From the NCBI RefSeq assembly GCF_017545445.1, contig NZ_JAFWOM010000175.1, forward strand, positions 54,029 through 118,028: a stretch of 64,000 nucleotides of DNA, in the 5' to 3' direction. This document shows, in pieces, positions 52,375-61,226 of this stretch (its first letter is position 1; every line of letters begins with the position of its first letter). Origin of the DNA: Fibrobacter sp. (GTDB lineage: Bacteria > Fibrobacterota > Fibrobacteria > Fibrobacterales > Fibrobacteraceae). The notes beneath the pieces were generated by a model. It was not told the origin of the DNA. It did no database searches and saw only the letters and a program-made list of their open reading frames with translations. A program made the translations under genes and the position numbers.

Positions 52375-53835
52375 ATGGATTCTGTTCAGGCGGATAAAAA
52401 TTATTTACAAAAGAGTACCTTATATACTCTTGTAGGGACAGCCCTCAAAGTTGTTGCTCCTGTCCTTACGATTGTGCTTGCCCGTGTTTTTGGCAAGGAA
52501 ATTTTTGGTATATACGTATCGACGCAACTTTTGGTGATGACGCTTGCACGCGTCTCGATTATTGGACTTGACAAGGGACTGCTCCGCCATTTGCCGCAAA
52601 ACAAGGTGTGTGGCCGCTCGCCCCACGAAGGCGTTATCGAGTCGCTTAGGCTTGCAACTCTCATTTCTTTCTTGATTTCTTGCATTATCTGGGTGGGGGC
52701 GTATTTTGGCTTGCAGAGCGTTTCTACCGGGCTTGCGATGCTTTCGTCGGTCGAAATTTCGCTGTACGCGCTGTCGATTGTGCCATACACGATTCTGCTC
52801 TTGTTTGCAGGGGCTTCTGACGGAAATCGCCATCCGCAGTACAAGATTTTTATCAATGAATTCGTGGTGATGACGCTTGCTCCGATCATTGCACTTTGTC
52901 TTCATTTCTTGGGATTTGTGGATCAGTACGCTTTGCCGGTCGGGTTCTTTGCTTCGAACATGCTGGGTGTCTTTGTCTATATATTCCTAATCAACAAGCA
53001 GTTCCCGGAGATAAAGTGGTTTACGAAAAACAAGTTGCCTTCGGAACTCTTGAATTTCTCGATTCCGATTGGTTTTTCGGAGATTGTGGCATCGTTCTTG
53101 TTGCGTATTGATATGTGGATGGTGCTTGCGATTCTCGGGCCCGAAGCGGTTGGCATTTACGCGGTGATGGTGACGGTTTCCAATGGACTCAAGACGATTC
53201 GGAATAGCTACGATCCGATTCTGCAGCCTGTTGTGGCCGGAATGACGTTGGACCGTTTAAAGACGGATTTGAAACCGGTGTTCTCTTATTGCGTTTCGAT
53301 GGTGACGATTATCCAGCTTGCGATAGGTTTCTTTATTGTGCTGTTCCCGGAACAGACGATGATGATTGCCGGAAAGTCGTTTATTACAAAGGAAAATCCG
53401 GTGGCCGTGTTCGGAATTTTGATTATCGGCAATTTGATTAATGGATTCTTGGGCATGTCCGCATCGGTCGTGATGGGGCTTGGTAAGAGCAAGTTCATGC
53501 TGATGATGAACGTGGTTTCGCTTGTGTTTGCCGTGACGATGAACAGCATTTGCATTCCGCTTTTCGGAATCGCAGGGGCTGCACTTTCTTGCATGTCTTA
53601 CCAGATTTTGCAATGCACTTGGATGAATCTTTATCTGCGCAAGATGGGCTTTTGGCCGTATAAAATGAGCCTTTTGGTGCAAGTCGCTTGGATTGTGGCG
53701 ATTATTGTTATTTACATTGCATTGAATACGGTCGTTTCGCCCACGCTTTTTGAGAAGGGTGTCGCCTACGGAATTGTGATTTTGTTGCTTCTTTTGACAT
53801 TCTGGAAACAGGGACTTGCCAAAAAGAATTTTTGA
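52375..53835 (+). CDS. Polysaccharide flippase (Wzx/MATE-like)
   Basis: 486 residues with 12 to 14 hydrophobic helices over the whole length and no soluble domain, the pattern of the MOP superfamily (Wzx/PST oligosaccharide flippases). The N-terminal LYTLVGTALKVVAPVLTIVL and VSIIGLDKGLLRHLP are typical. It would move lipid-linked oligosaccharide across the inner membrane. The three following glycosyltransferase genes on the same strand support a surface-glycan or exopolysaccharide locus. There is no strong ribosome-binding site before the ATG. Confidence 0.85.
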   Translation: MDSVQADKNYLQKSTLYTLVGTALKVVAPVLTIVLARVFGKEIFGIYVSTQLLVMTLARVSIIGLDKGLLRHLPQNKVCGRSPHEGVIESLRLATLISFLISCIIWVGAYFGLQSVSTGLAMLSSVEISLYALSIVPYTILLLFAGASDGNRHPQYKIFINEFVVMTLAPIIALCLHFLGFVDQYALPVGFFASNMLGVFVYIFLINKQFPEIKWFTKNKLPSELLNFSIPIGFSEIVASFLLRIDMWMVLAILGPEAVGIYAVMVTVSNGLKTIRNSYDPILQPVVAGMTLDRLKTDLKPVFSYCVSMVTIIQLAIGFFIVLFPEQTMMIAGKSFITKENPVAVFGILIIGNLINGFLGMSASVVMGLGKSKFMLMMNVVSLVFAVTMNSICIPLFGIAGAALSCMSYQILQCTWMNLYLRKMGFWPYKMSLLVQVAWIVAIIVIYIALNTVVSPTLFEKGVAYGIVILLLLLTFWKQGLAKKNF

Positions 53836-53852
53836 TGGAAAAATTTTTTTGC

Positions 53853-53867
53853 TAGATTGGTGATATG
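53853..53867 (+). promoter_or_regulatory. -10-like box directly before the start codon (possible leaderless start)
   Basis: TTTTTTTGCTAGATTGG contains TAGATT (53853-53858), followed by six bases and the ATG at 53865. A near copy, TTTTTTTTGCTAAATTGG, stands upstream of the flippase gene at about 52328. Confidence 0.4.
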
Positions 53868-54668
53868 ATTCCTAAAAAATTGCATTATATATGGCTTTCG
53901 AATGACCCTCTGCCGCAACTGCCGCAGTTGTGCATTGATAGCTGGAAACGTCATTGCCCCGATTACGAAATTATCCATTGGGATATGGCCAAATGCCAGA
54001 AAATCATCGACTCGGTCCCGTTTGTACGCGAGGCCGTGAGCATGTCGAAGTGGGCGTTCGCGAGCGATTACATTCGCCTTTATGCCGTGTATAGCGAGGG
54101 CGGAATTTATCTGGACAGCGATGTGTATATGTACCAGAGCTTTGATCCGTTCCTTGACAATCGCTATTTTACGAATATCGAATTTACATCGCACTTCAAG
54201 AAAAATAAGTCTTGGCAGTTCTTGAACGAAGACGGCACCAAGAAAGACCCGAACCAGATTGCTCTCCCAGGGCTTGCGTTGCAGGCGGCAATCTTTGGCG
54301 GCGAGGCCGGGCACCCGTTCCTTAAAAAGTGCATGGAATATTACGAAAATCAAAAATTCATTTTGCCGAATGGCGAACTGAACATCCAGAATATTTCGCC
54401 GTTTGTCTATGCGCATACGGCACAGCAATTTGGATTTGTCTATAAAAATGAATTGCAGAAAATCTCCGAAGGGATGACGATTTACGCTGGCGACGTGTTC
54501 TTGCCGAGCTTGAACGAATCTAAGACAAAACCGTTTGCGATTCACGTGACGAACGGCAGCTGGCGCCCCTTCTGGCAACGCGTGAAGAATTTTTTGAGGA
54601 ATGCTCCGCGAGGAACAATGGAAAGCAGACTCGCTGCATACGAAAAGAAGGAACCGATAAGGATTTAA
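53865..54668 (+). CDS. Glycosyltransferase with DXD motif (GT32-like)
   Basis: 267 residues. IPKKLHYIWLSNDPLPQLP, SWKRHCPDYEIIHWD, ASDYIRLYAVYSEGGIYLD and DSD at 84-86 are characteristic of the 'glycosyltransferase sugar-binding region containing DXD' family (OCH1/GT32 type). The DSD pair should bind the metal and sugar nucleotide. Cytoplasmic, in surface-glycan assembly. It lies between the flippase and a second glycosyltransferase that starts one base after its stop. Donor and acceptor sugars cannot be told from the sequence. Confidence 0.85.
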   Translation: MIPKKLHYIWLSNDPLPQLPQLCIDSWKRHCPDYEIIHWDMAKCQKIIDSVPFVREAVSMSKWAFASDYIRLYAVYSEGGIYLDSDVYMYQSFDPFLDNRYFTNIEFTSHFKKNKSWQFLNEDGTKKDPNQIALPGLALQAAIFGGEAGHPFLKKCMEYYENQKFILPNGELNIQNISPFVYAHTAQQFGFVYKNELQKISEGMTIYAGDVFLPSLNESKTKPFAIHVTNGSWRPFWQRVKNFLRNAPRGTMESRLAAYEKKEPIRI

Positions 54669-54669
54669 G

Positions 54670-55689
54670 ATGTTACCCTCAGTCAAATATCTTTTTGTTT
54701 TGACCAGTTCTCCGAAGGATTTCTTTTGCGAACAAACGCTTGTCGCAATAGCTTCTCTGCGTGTCCACAATCCGAACGCTTTCGTGACGCTTTTGACCGA
54801 TGACAAAACGGCGGAAACGTTGACGGGGCCGCGAGCTGCTTTGAAAGACGCTGTCGATGAACTCAAGGTTTTGACGCTTGACGAAAAGTTCACGCCGATG
54901 CTGCGTTCGCGCTACCTCAAGACGGTGATGCGTAACGAGATTGACGGCGACTTTTTGTACATGGATTCCGACATCGCGATTGTCGATGACCTCTCGATTC
55001 CTGACGAATGGCGCGGTGGCATTTACGCGGTGCTCGATTTCCATACGAATCTTTCGAAGGCGATTAACCGCAAGAAGGTTTTGAACAACGCGAAGATGAT
55101 GGGCTTTTCGCCGATTCTGAACGACGAGATTTTTAACGGGGGCGTGATGTTTGCCGCCGATACGCTGGAAGCCCGCGAGTTCTTCAAAACTTGGCACGAA
55201 CTGTGGCTTTACTGCGTTTCGAAGAATTTCCCGTACGATATGGCGAGCCTTGCCGAGACGAACTACAAGTTCGGCTACGTGACGAAAAAGATGGATGGCG
55301 GTTGGAACTGCCAACTGGCTTACGGCAACCGCTTTTTGCCGACGGCGAAGGTGCTGCATTTCTTCGGTTCGCGCATTATCGACACGCGTGGCCGCAAGGT
55401 GCCGGAATCGATGAACATCTTTTTGCCGAAGATTTTACGCAAGGACTTTTATACGAACTTGAAGAGCCTCCCCGTGACGGTGAACGCGGATAAGTCCATT
55501 CACATCAACGAGTATTACGATGACGTGATTGCCCATGCGAAAGATGCGTTCATGTACCAGACGAACAAGGTCGGGGCTGCTGGAGCTTACATTATCCGCA
55601 GTTATGCGTTTGCGAAGTCGCTCGCTTGGCTGTACAAAAATGTGCCTGTTCTCGTGAAACCTTTGGAAATCTTGGGCAAGCTTTTCTAG
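54670..55689 (+). CDS. GT-A type glycosyltransferase
   Basis: 339 residues. A Rossmann-like start (KYLFVLTSSPKDFFCEQTL, then VTLLTDDKTAE) and D99-S-D101 in FLYMDSDIAIVDD indicate a GT-A fold with metal-binding DXD. FNGGVMFAADTLEAREF resembles the GT8-like acceptor region. The C-terminal 60 residues are helical. Probably works with its neighbours on the same glycan. The exact CAZy family is uncertain. Confidence 0.75.
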   Translation: MLPSVKYLFVLTSSPKDFFCEQTLVAIASLRVHNPNAFVTLLTDDKTAETLTGPRAALKDAVDELKVLTLDEKFTPMLRSRYLKTVMRNEIDGDFLYMDSDIAIVDDLSIPDEWRGGIYAVLDFHTNLSKAINRKKVLNNAKMMGFSPILNDEIFNGGVMFAADTLEAREFFKTWHELWLYCVSKNFPYDMASLAETNYKFGYVTKKMDGGWNCQLAYGNRFLPTAKVLHFFGSRIIDTRGRKVPESMNIFLPKILRKDFYTNLKSLPVTVNADKSIHINEYYDDVIAHAKDAFMYQTNKVGAAGAYIIRSYAFAKSLAWLYKNVPVLVKPLEILGKLF

Positions 55690-55698
55690 GGGGCGTTT

Positions 55699-56862
55699 AT
55701 GAATTTGCTTTTTAATCTCGTGGCTGTGCAGCCGATTCACAGTGCAAAGTTTCACGGTGGCGGTTCTTATGGCGAAGTGATTTTTTGGGCGCTTGTGAAA
55801 CGCGGTTCAAAGTTCAGTTGTGTTTATGATAGCCGTAAATATTTGTCGCCGGATATTCTTGCGGCTTGCGAAAAGGGCAATATTCCGCTTTTTGACATTG
55901 CCGAAAAAACGCCGCAGCAGATTATCGACGAAAATGCGATTGACGCGTTTTACACGCCGCTTTATTCGCTCGAAGGCAAATGGCAAATTCAGGTGAAGCG
56001 TTTTGTGTTCACGTGGCATGGCGTGCGCGCACTCGAAATGCAGTACAGCTGGCAAGGCGTTGGCTTTGCGAAAAAGTTTGCACAAAAGCTCGAAGCGCTG
56101 GTGCGTTATCGCGACAGTTGGAAAAAACTTTATTATGCGCCGAAGTACCGTGATTTGGCGGCTCGCATTGCCGATGGGCGTGCCGAATGTATTACCGTGA
56201 GCGAACATAGCCGAGCTTCTATCAAATCGTTTTTCCCGGAACTTCTGGACAAGGAAATCCCGGTTTTCTATAGCCCGATGCTGGATTACGAACCCGAAGG
56301 ATTCTTGCCGCCGGGCGTGAAATCAAAGAAGTACTTTTTGCTCACGAGCGGTGCCCGCTGGGAAAAGAACAATTTGCGTGCGGTCAAGGCGTTCGATGAA
56401 CTCGTGACGATGATGCATTCGACGAATCATGAGTTCGACATGAAGCTCGTGATTACGGGAGCGACAAACGTCAAGGCTTACCGCAAGCATATCCGCAACA
56501 AGGATGCATTTGTGTTCCTCGGCTACGTGGAATCGAAAGAACTTGAATTCTTGCACAAGAACGCGTATGCATTTATTTTCCCGAGCTTGAACGAAGGCTT
56601 TGGCTATCCGCCGGTGCAGTCGATGCGTTATGGCGTGCCTGTGGCCGCGAGCGGCACGACGTCTGTGCCCGAAGTTTGCGAAAATGCGGTGCTTTACTTT
56701 GATCCGTATTCCGTGAGCGAAATCAAGAACCGCATGATTCAATTGCTGGATTCGAACATTTATGCGATGTACGCATCCCGCGGCCTTGCCCGATACGGTG
56801 AAGTGCATAAACGCCAAGAAGAAGACCTCGAAAAAGCCGTCGCGTTTGTCCTCGGCGAATGA
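55699..56862 (+). CDS. GT4-type glycosyltransferase (GT-B fold)
   Basis: 387 residues, start after GGGGGCGTTT. The C-terminal half shows the GT4 pattern: LLTSGARWEKNNLRAVKAF, VFLGYVESKELEFLH, and IFPSLNEGFGYPPVQSM with the E-x7-type donor-binding loop, then GVPVAASGTTSVPEV. The N-terminal half is less conserved and shows an acceptor-binding Rossmann part with TWHGVRALEMQ. It is the last gene of the glycan locus and is followed by a palindromic repeat and a terminator. Confidence 0.85.
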   Translation: MNLLFNLVAVQPIHSAKFHGGGSYGEVIFWALVKRGSKFSCVYDSRKYLSPDILAACEKGNIPLFDIAEKTPQQIIDENAIDAFYTPLYSLEGKWQIQVKRFVFTWHGVRALEMQYSWQGVGFAKKFAQKLEALVRYRDSWKKLYYAPKYRDLAARIADGRAECITVSEHSRASIKSFFPELLDKEIPVFYSPMLDYEPEGFLPPGVKSKKYFLLTSGARWEKNNLRAVKAFDELVTMMHSTNHEFDMKLVITGATNVKAYRKHIRNKDAFVFLGYVESKELEFLHKNAYAFIFPSLNEGFGYPPVQSMRYGVPVAASGTTSVPEVCENAVLYFDPYSVSEIKNRMIQLLDSNIYAMYASRGLARYGEVHKRQEEDLEKAVAFVLGE

Positions 56863-56888
56863 TTATTAGGAGTGATAGCTCCGATTCT

Positions 56889-56917
56889 GTCATGCCCGCC
56901 TTGAGCGGGCATCTCCA
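56889..56917. repeat. Palindromic intergenic repeat
   Basis: GTCATGCCCGC-CTTGA-GCGGGCATCTCC has perfect 8-bp arms (56892-56899 with 56905-56912). Same family as 413-439, 7688-7716, 10174-10203 and 38926-38955. Confidence 0.75.
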
Positions 56918-56931
56918 TATACATTTTGTAC

Positions 56932-56956
56932 ATGCTCTTGCATGAGCATTTTTTTT
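56932..56956 (+). terminator. Terminator of the glycan locus, running into the next promoter
   Basis: ATGCTC and GAGCAT form a 6-bp stem with loop TTGCAT, followed by eight T residues. The last T is the first base of the TATAAT before the next gene. Confidence 0.7.
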
Positions 56957-56972
56957 ATAATTTGTAATTATG
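56956..56972 (+). promoter_or_regulatory. -10-like box directly before the first paralogue (possible leaderless start)
   Basis: TATAAT (56956-56961), eight bases, then ATG at 56970. No Shine-Dalgarno sequence. Confidence 0.4.
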
Positions 56973-58358
56973 ATAAAGAGAATTTGTTTCTTGGTTGTTG
57001 TGTTTGCATGTGCAGCTTGTGCATTTTTTTACGGTGTTCCTAAGCGGGCCTATCTTGAAGGCGGAACGGACCATTTTTATTTCAATGGCGAACAATGCCG
57101 CATTTTGACATATCCGCTTAACGAATATATTGCCAAACATTATTCGCAGTGGCCTTTTAGACCGTGGGTTCGGGAATGGTATTACTCACCGATGTATATG
57201 TATTATGGTCCTGAAAAAGGTGGGGGTTATACAGCTTTTTGGAGTATTCATGATTCTTCGCTTTATTTGGATAGTGTACTTGTAAAATCGTATTCGCGTT
57301 CGATTCAAGCTCCTGAGGGGTTTCCTGAAAAATCAGAGGAAGATCCTAGAATTGTTTCGGTAAGCATCCCTCCGCAAGAAATTATTTTGAATACATCTGC
57401 TGAAAAACGGACATTCAAACAGAAGAGTGAACCATTATTTGCGGATTTTTTCAGTGACACAATAGGCTTTACATGTGGAAAGGAAAATTATGAATTCATT
57501 GTCAAAAATGGCCGTACTCTATCATTACCTAAACACAATTTGTCTAATATAGACCGTTATCCTCGGAATAATTTGCATTATGGATTTTACGATCCTCGAT
57601 GGTATAAAGAAGAAGAATATGAAAAAAATCTTGAGATGTTCCGAGAGACTGCTTCTCCGTTCAGCGCTTATTATAAAGTTTTAGATAGCCTTCGTCAAGA
57701 ACTTGATGATGTGGGTAATGAGCCGATTCTTGAAATGTTCCGTAAAGACTCAAAATTCAAACGTTTTGAGGATTTCTTTAATATAAAAGCTATAGTCGGT
57801 CGCTCTCAATCGGAATATAATTTTGAATATTTTGCTTATGTGTCGCTGAAAGGGGATACGCCTTTTGATGAACTTGTTTTGCGACTCCTCGAGTATGAAA
57901 ATTTTTTGGAGGATCCGATTGAATCGGTCAAACTTTTCTTAAAGACTTTGATTGCAGTTCGTAAAAATCCGACTTTTGAAAAATGGTTGCGATATAAAAA
58001 ATCTTTGATGAATTACACAGAGGTGATGTTGAGTTATCGAGATTCGTTAGGGCTATACCGTCCTGTTCCAAGAGACACTGCATGGAAAAATGTGGGGATG
58101 AGGGGAGAGTATGTTGGATCGCTGCAATATGTAGATCATTATTATGAATTTGATTTGAGCGATAGTGGTGATGTCCTTGTGACTACGGCTTGGGAGCCTG
58201 AAGGTGATAACTTGCCTAATATCGAAGATGATAGACCTTATTTTAAAGGCTTTAAACGTCAGGCGGAAATGGTTCAAATGGACAATCATTTCTATGATTA
58301 CATTATCATTCGCAATGATGGAACTGTAGAAATTGGCCCAAAATCGGGATGGTGGTAA
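56970..58358 (+). CDS. Exported protein of an unrecognised tandem family, long form 1
   Basis: 462 residues. An N-terminal hydrophobic segment (about 5-19, FLVVVFACAACAFF) is a signal peptide or anchor; the AAC could be an atypical lipobox. Part A (about 27-150) has GGTDHFYFNGEQCR, PLNEYIAKHY, WPFRPW, GGGY, WSIHDSSLYLDSV and IPPQEIILNTSAEKR. Part B (about 255-462) has FKRFEDFFNIKA, SVKLFLKTLI, KNPTFEKWLRYK, GMRGEYVGSLQY, LSDSGDVLV and the terminal IIIRNDGTVEIGPKSG. I recognise no known family. It is the first of six tandem paralogues; the next begins after a 21-nt gap. AT-rich compared with the glycan locus. Confidence 0.7.
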   Translation: MIKRICFLVVVFACAACAFFYGVPKRAYLEGGTDHFYFNGEQCRILTYPLNEYIAKHYSQWPFRPWVREWYYSPMYMYYGPEKGGGYTAFWSIHDSSLYLDSVLVKSYSRSIQAPEGFPEKSEEDPRIVSVSIPPQEIILNTSAEKRTFKQKSEPLFADFFSDTIGFTCGKENYEFIVKNGRTLSLPKHNLSNIDRYPRNNLHYGFYDPRWYKEEEYEKNLEMFRETASPFSAYYKVLDSLRQELDDVGNEPILEMFRKDSKFKRFEDFFNIKAIVGRSQSEYNFEYFAYVSLKGDTPFDELVLRLLEYENFLEDPIESVKLFLKTLIAVRKNPTFEKWLRYKKSLMNYTEVMLSYRDSLGLYRPVPRDTAWKNVGMRGEYVGSLQYVDHYYEFDLSDSGDVLVTTAWEPEGDNLPNIEDDRPYFKGFKRQAEMVQMDNHFYDYIIIRNDGTVEIGPKSGWW

Positions 58359-58379
58359 GTTTTGATGAGGGTGGTTTTG

Positions 58380-59795
58380 ATGACGAAACGATTATTGCTT
58401 ATTGTTGTAGCGCTAGCGTGCATGGTGTTTGCTAATGAAATACCTGAGCGAGCAGAAGCTGAAGGTGGAACGGACCATATTTATTTTAACGGGAAAGAGT
58501 GTGGTGTTTTAAATTTTCCACTTAATGAGTTTATTGCTAAACATTATGCGGAGTGGCCGTTTAGACCGTCGAGTGCTCGCCCTATGTACGGAAATCCTCC
58601 TTTGTACACGTATTATATTCCAAAAGATGGAGGTGGCTATTTAGCTTATTGGAGCATTCGAGATTCGTCGCTTTATTTGGATAGCGTGACCATAAATTCC
58701 AAGTCGCATACAGTGCCTCTTGTTCGCAATTTTTACTATTCAAAGAAAAAAGACAATAGAATTGTTTCGGTAAATATTCCTCCGCAAGAAATTGTATTGA
58801 ATACATCAGCCGAAAAACGAACTGTAAAAATTCAAAAGAGTGAACCATTATTTGCGAATTTTGTCAGTGATACGATTGAATTTAATTGTGGATGGTCTCA
58901 CATTTATAAAAGTGTTGTGAGAGAAGGTAAAGTTATTTCGTTGCCTAAAGAATTGTCATATGGAGAAAAACCTCATTCTAAAAAGAGTGATGAAAATCCT
59001 ATTCCAAAGCCCTATCGCGAGTTCTCTTCTCCATTTGAAAACTATTATAAGATTTTAGATAGCCTTCGTATTGCGATAGATGTTATGAATAGTGAAGATA
59101 AACTTGAACAATTACGGGTAGATCCGAGGTTTAAGTGGTTTGAAAAATTATTTAATATAAATGCAGTAGATTTGGATCATGGTCATCCTTTATATGCTCG
59201 TGATGACGATCGTTCTTTCTATGTCTCGCCTAAAGGAAATACTCCTTTTAAAGAAATTCTTTTGGGATTAAAACATGATGAAAATCCTATTGAATCGGTC
59301 AAATTATTTTTAAGAACGGTTATGGTCATGCAGAAAAATCCTGCGTTCGAGAAATGGTTGCGGTATAAAATACCTCTAATGAATTATTATCATGTTTACC
59401 TTGAAAAAAGCGATTCGGTATTTGTTCTTTGGGAACCAATTGATAAAGACATTATTTGGAAAGAAGTTGGCATGAAGGGCGAGTATGTTGGAACGTTAAG
59501 TTTTTTTAATTGGGGTACTCATCAGTATGAATTTATTTTAAGCGATAATGGGGACGCCCTTGTGACTTGGGCAGAAATCTCGAAGGATGTGTTGTTTTTT
59601 GATATTCCTATTGATGATAATAATTTGCTTTATAAAAGCTTTGGAAAATATTTTGTTGCTGGCATGAAACGGTGCCGTGATTCTCGTATTGATTTCAAGA
59701 TAACGGAATCTAACAAGAATGCATTGTTTTGCGACTACCTTATCATTCGCCACGATGGTGCAATAGAATACGGCCCGAAATCGGGGTATTTGTAA
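58380..59795 (+). CDS. Exported protein of the tandem family, long form 2
   Basis: 471 residues from ATG 58380; TTG and ATG codons at 58362 and 58365 would include the conserved 21-nt junction in the protein. Signal peptide about 1-19 (LLLIVVALACMVFA). Parts A and B are both present: GGTDHIYFNGKECG, WPFRPS, WSIRDSSLYLDSV, IPPQEIVLNTSAEKR, then FKWFEKLFNINA, KNPAFEKWLRYK, GMKGEYVGTLSF, LSDNGDALV and CDYLIIRHDGAIEYGPKSG. It is the most diverged long form, with a cysteine before the terminal motif as in the short forms. Function unknown. Confidence 0.7.
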   Translation: MTKRLLLIVVALACMVFANEIPERAEAEGGTDHIYFNGKECGVLNFPLNEFIAKHYAEWPFRPSSARPMYGNPPLYTYYIPKDGGGYLAYWSIRDSSLYLDSVTINSKSHTVPLVRNFYYSKKKDNRIVSVNIPPQEIVLNTSAEKRTVKIQKSEPLFANFVSDTIEFNCGWSHIYKSVVREGKVISLPKELSYGEKPHSKKSDENPIPKPYREFSSPFENYYKILDSLRIAIDVMNSEDKLEQLRVDPRFKWFEKLFNINAVDLDHGHPLYARDDDRSFYVSPKGNTPFKEILLGLKHDENPIESVKLFLRTVMVMQKNPAFEKWLRYKIPLMNYYHVYLEKSDSVFVLWEPIDKDIIWKEVGMKGEYVGTLSFFNWGTHQYEFILSDNGDALVTWAEISKDVLFFDIPIDDNNLLYKSFGKYFVAGMKRCRDSRIDFKITESNKNALFCDYLIIRHDGAIEYGPKSGYL

Positions 59796-59816
59796 TTTTT
59801 GACGAGGATGGTTTTG

Positions 59817-61205
59817 ATGATGAAAAGATTATTGCTTATTGTTGTGGCTCTTGCAAGTGCTGCTTGCGCTATATTTGTGACTGTTCCGAAACGAGCTTAT
59901 CTTGAAGGCGGAACGGACCATTTCTATTTCAATGGCGAACAATGCCGAGTTTTAGCACATCCGCTTAACGAATATATCGCCAAGCATTACGTGGAATGGC
60001 CTTTTAGACCGTGGATTCAAGAATGGTATTTCGCTCCGATGTATATGTATTATAGTCCTGAAAAAGGCGGTGGCTATTCTGCGTATTGGAGTATTCACGA
60101 TTCTTCGCTTTATTTGGATAGTGTGCTCATAAAGTCGTATTCGCGTTCAATAGAACTTCCAAGAAAATTTTTCGAAGGAAAGGGAACGGACACTAGAATT
60201 GTTTCGGCAAGTATTCCTCCGCAAGAAATTGTTTTGAATACATCTGCCGAAAAACGGATTTTCAAACAGAAGAGCGAACCATTATTTGCAGATTTTGTCA
60301 GTGACACAATAGGTTTTGCGTGTGGTCCTAAAAAATTGTATGAAATTGTTGTCGATAAAGGGCGTGTTTCGTTGATTCGAGATTCTTTGTTTTGGAAACG
60401 TTATTATGGCAATGATCTTCTTTATGGAGCCTTTGATCTTCAAGATTATGATGGAAAAACTCGATATGAAAAATTGCCCAAGATTTATCGAGAAAATGCA
60501 ACTCCGTTTGCCGCTTATTACAAAGTTTTAGATAGCCTTCGTCAAGAGCTAGACGATAAAGGAAGTGAAAAAATTTTAAAAACATTCCGTGAAGACTCAA
60601 GATTTAAACGCTTTGAGGATTTCTTTGATATCAAAGCTGTAGCCGGTCGAACTCATTCTGAAGATGATGTTGAATATTCCGTTTATGTATCGCTGAAAGG
60701 AGAAACGCCTTTTAATGAACTTGTTTTGCGGCTCATCAAGTATGAAAATTTCTATGAGGACCCGATTGAATCTGTCAAGCTTTTCTTAAAGACTTTGATT
60801 GCGATTCGTAAAAATCCGACTTTTGAAAAATGGTTGCGATATAAAAATTCTTTGATGAATTACACAGAGCTTACTTTGGTTAATCATGATTCTTTGGGCT
60901 TCTTCCATCCTATTCCAAGAGATTCTGCTTGGAAAGATGTGGGGATGAGGGGTGAATATGTGAGTTCGCTGCAATATGGAGACCGCTATTATGAATTTGC
61001 TTTGAGCGATAGTGGTGATGTCCTTGTGACTAATGCTTGGGTGTCGGAAGGTGAAAATTTTTTCAATATAGAAGATGATAGGCCTTTTGTTAGAGGCTAC
61101 AAACGTCAGGCGGAAATGTCTCAACGGAAAAATCATTTCTTCAATTACATTATCATCCGCAACGATGGGACTGTAGAAATCGGGCCGAGATCGGAATGGT
61201 GGTAA
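59817..61205 (+). CDS. Exported protein of the tandem family, long form 3
   Basis: 462 residues from ATG 59817 (a second ATG follows directly). Hydrophobic start LLLIVVALASAACAIF, again with AAC. Close to long form 1 throughout: GGTDHFYFNGEQCRVL, WPFRPW, WSIHDSSLYLDSV, then FKRFEDFFDIKAVAGR, SVKLFLKTLIAI, KNPTFEKWLRYKNSLMNYTE, GMRGEYVSSLQY and IIIRNDGTVEIGPRSEWW. The order close-diverged-close of forms 1, 2 and 3 suggests duplication of a two-gene unit. Function unknown. Confidence 0.7.
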   Translation: MMKRLLLIVVALASAACAIFVTVPKRAYLEGGTDHFYFNGEQCRVLAHPLNEYIAKHYVEWPFRPWIQEWYFAPMYMYYSPEKGGGYSAYWSIHDSSLYLDSVLIKSYSRSIELPRKFFEGKGTDTRIVSASIPPQEIVLNTSAEKRIFKQKSEPLFADFVSDTIGFACGPKKLYEIVVDKGRVSLIRDSLFWKRYYGNDLLYGAFDLQDYDGKTRYEKLPKIYRENATPFAAYYKVLDSLRQELDDKGSEKILKTFREDSRFKRFEDFFDIKAVAGRTHSEDDVEYSVYVSLKGETPFNELVLRLIKYENFYEDPIESVKLFLKTLIAIRKNPTFEKWLRYKNSLMNYTELTLVNHDSLGFFHPIPRDSAWKDVGMRGEYVSSLQYGDRYYEFALSDSGDVLVTNAWVSEGENFFNIEDDRPFVRGYKRQAEMSQRKNHFFNYIIIRNDGTVEIGPRSEWW

Positions 61206-61226
61206 TATTTGACGTGGGTGGTTTTG

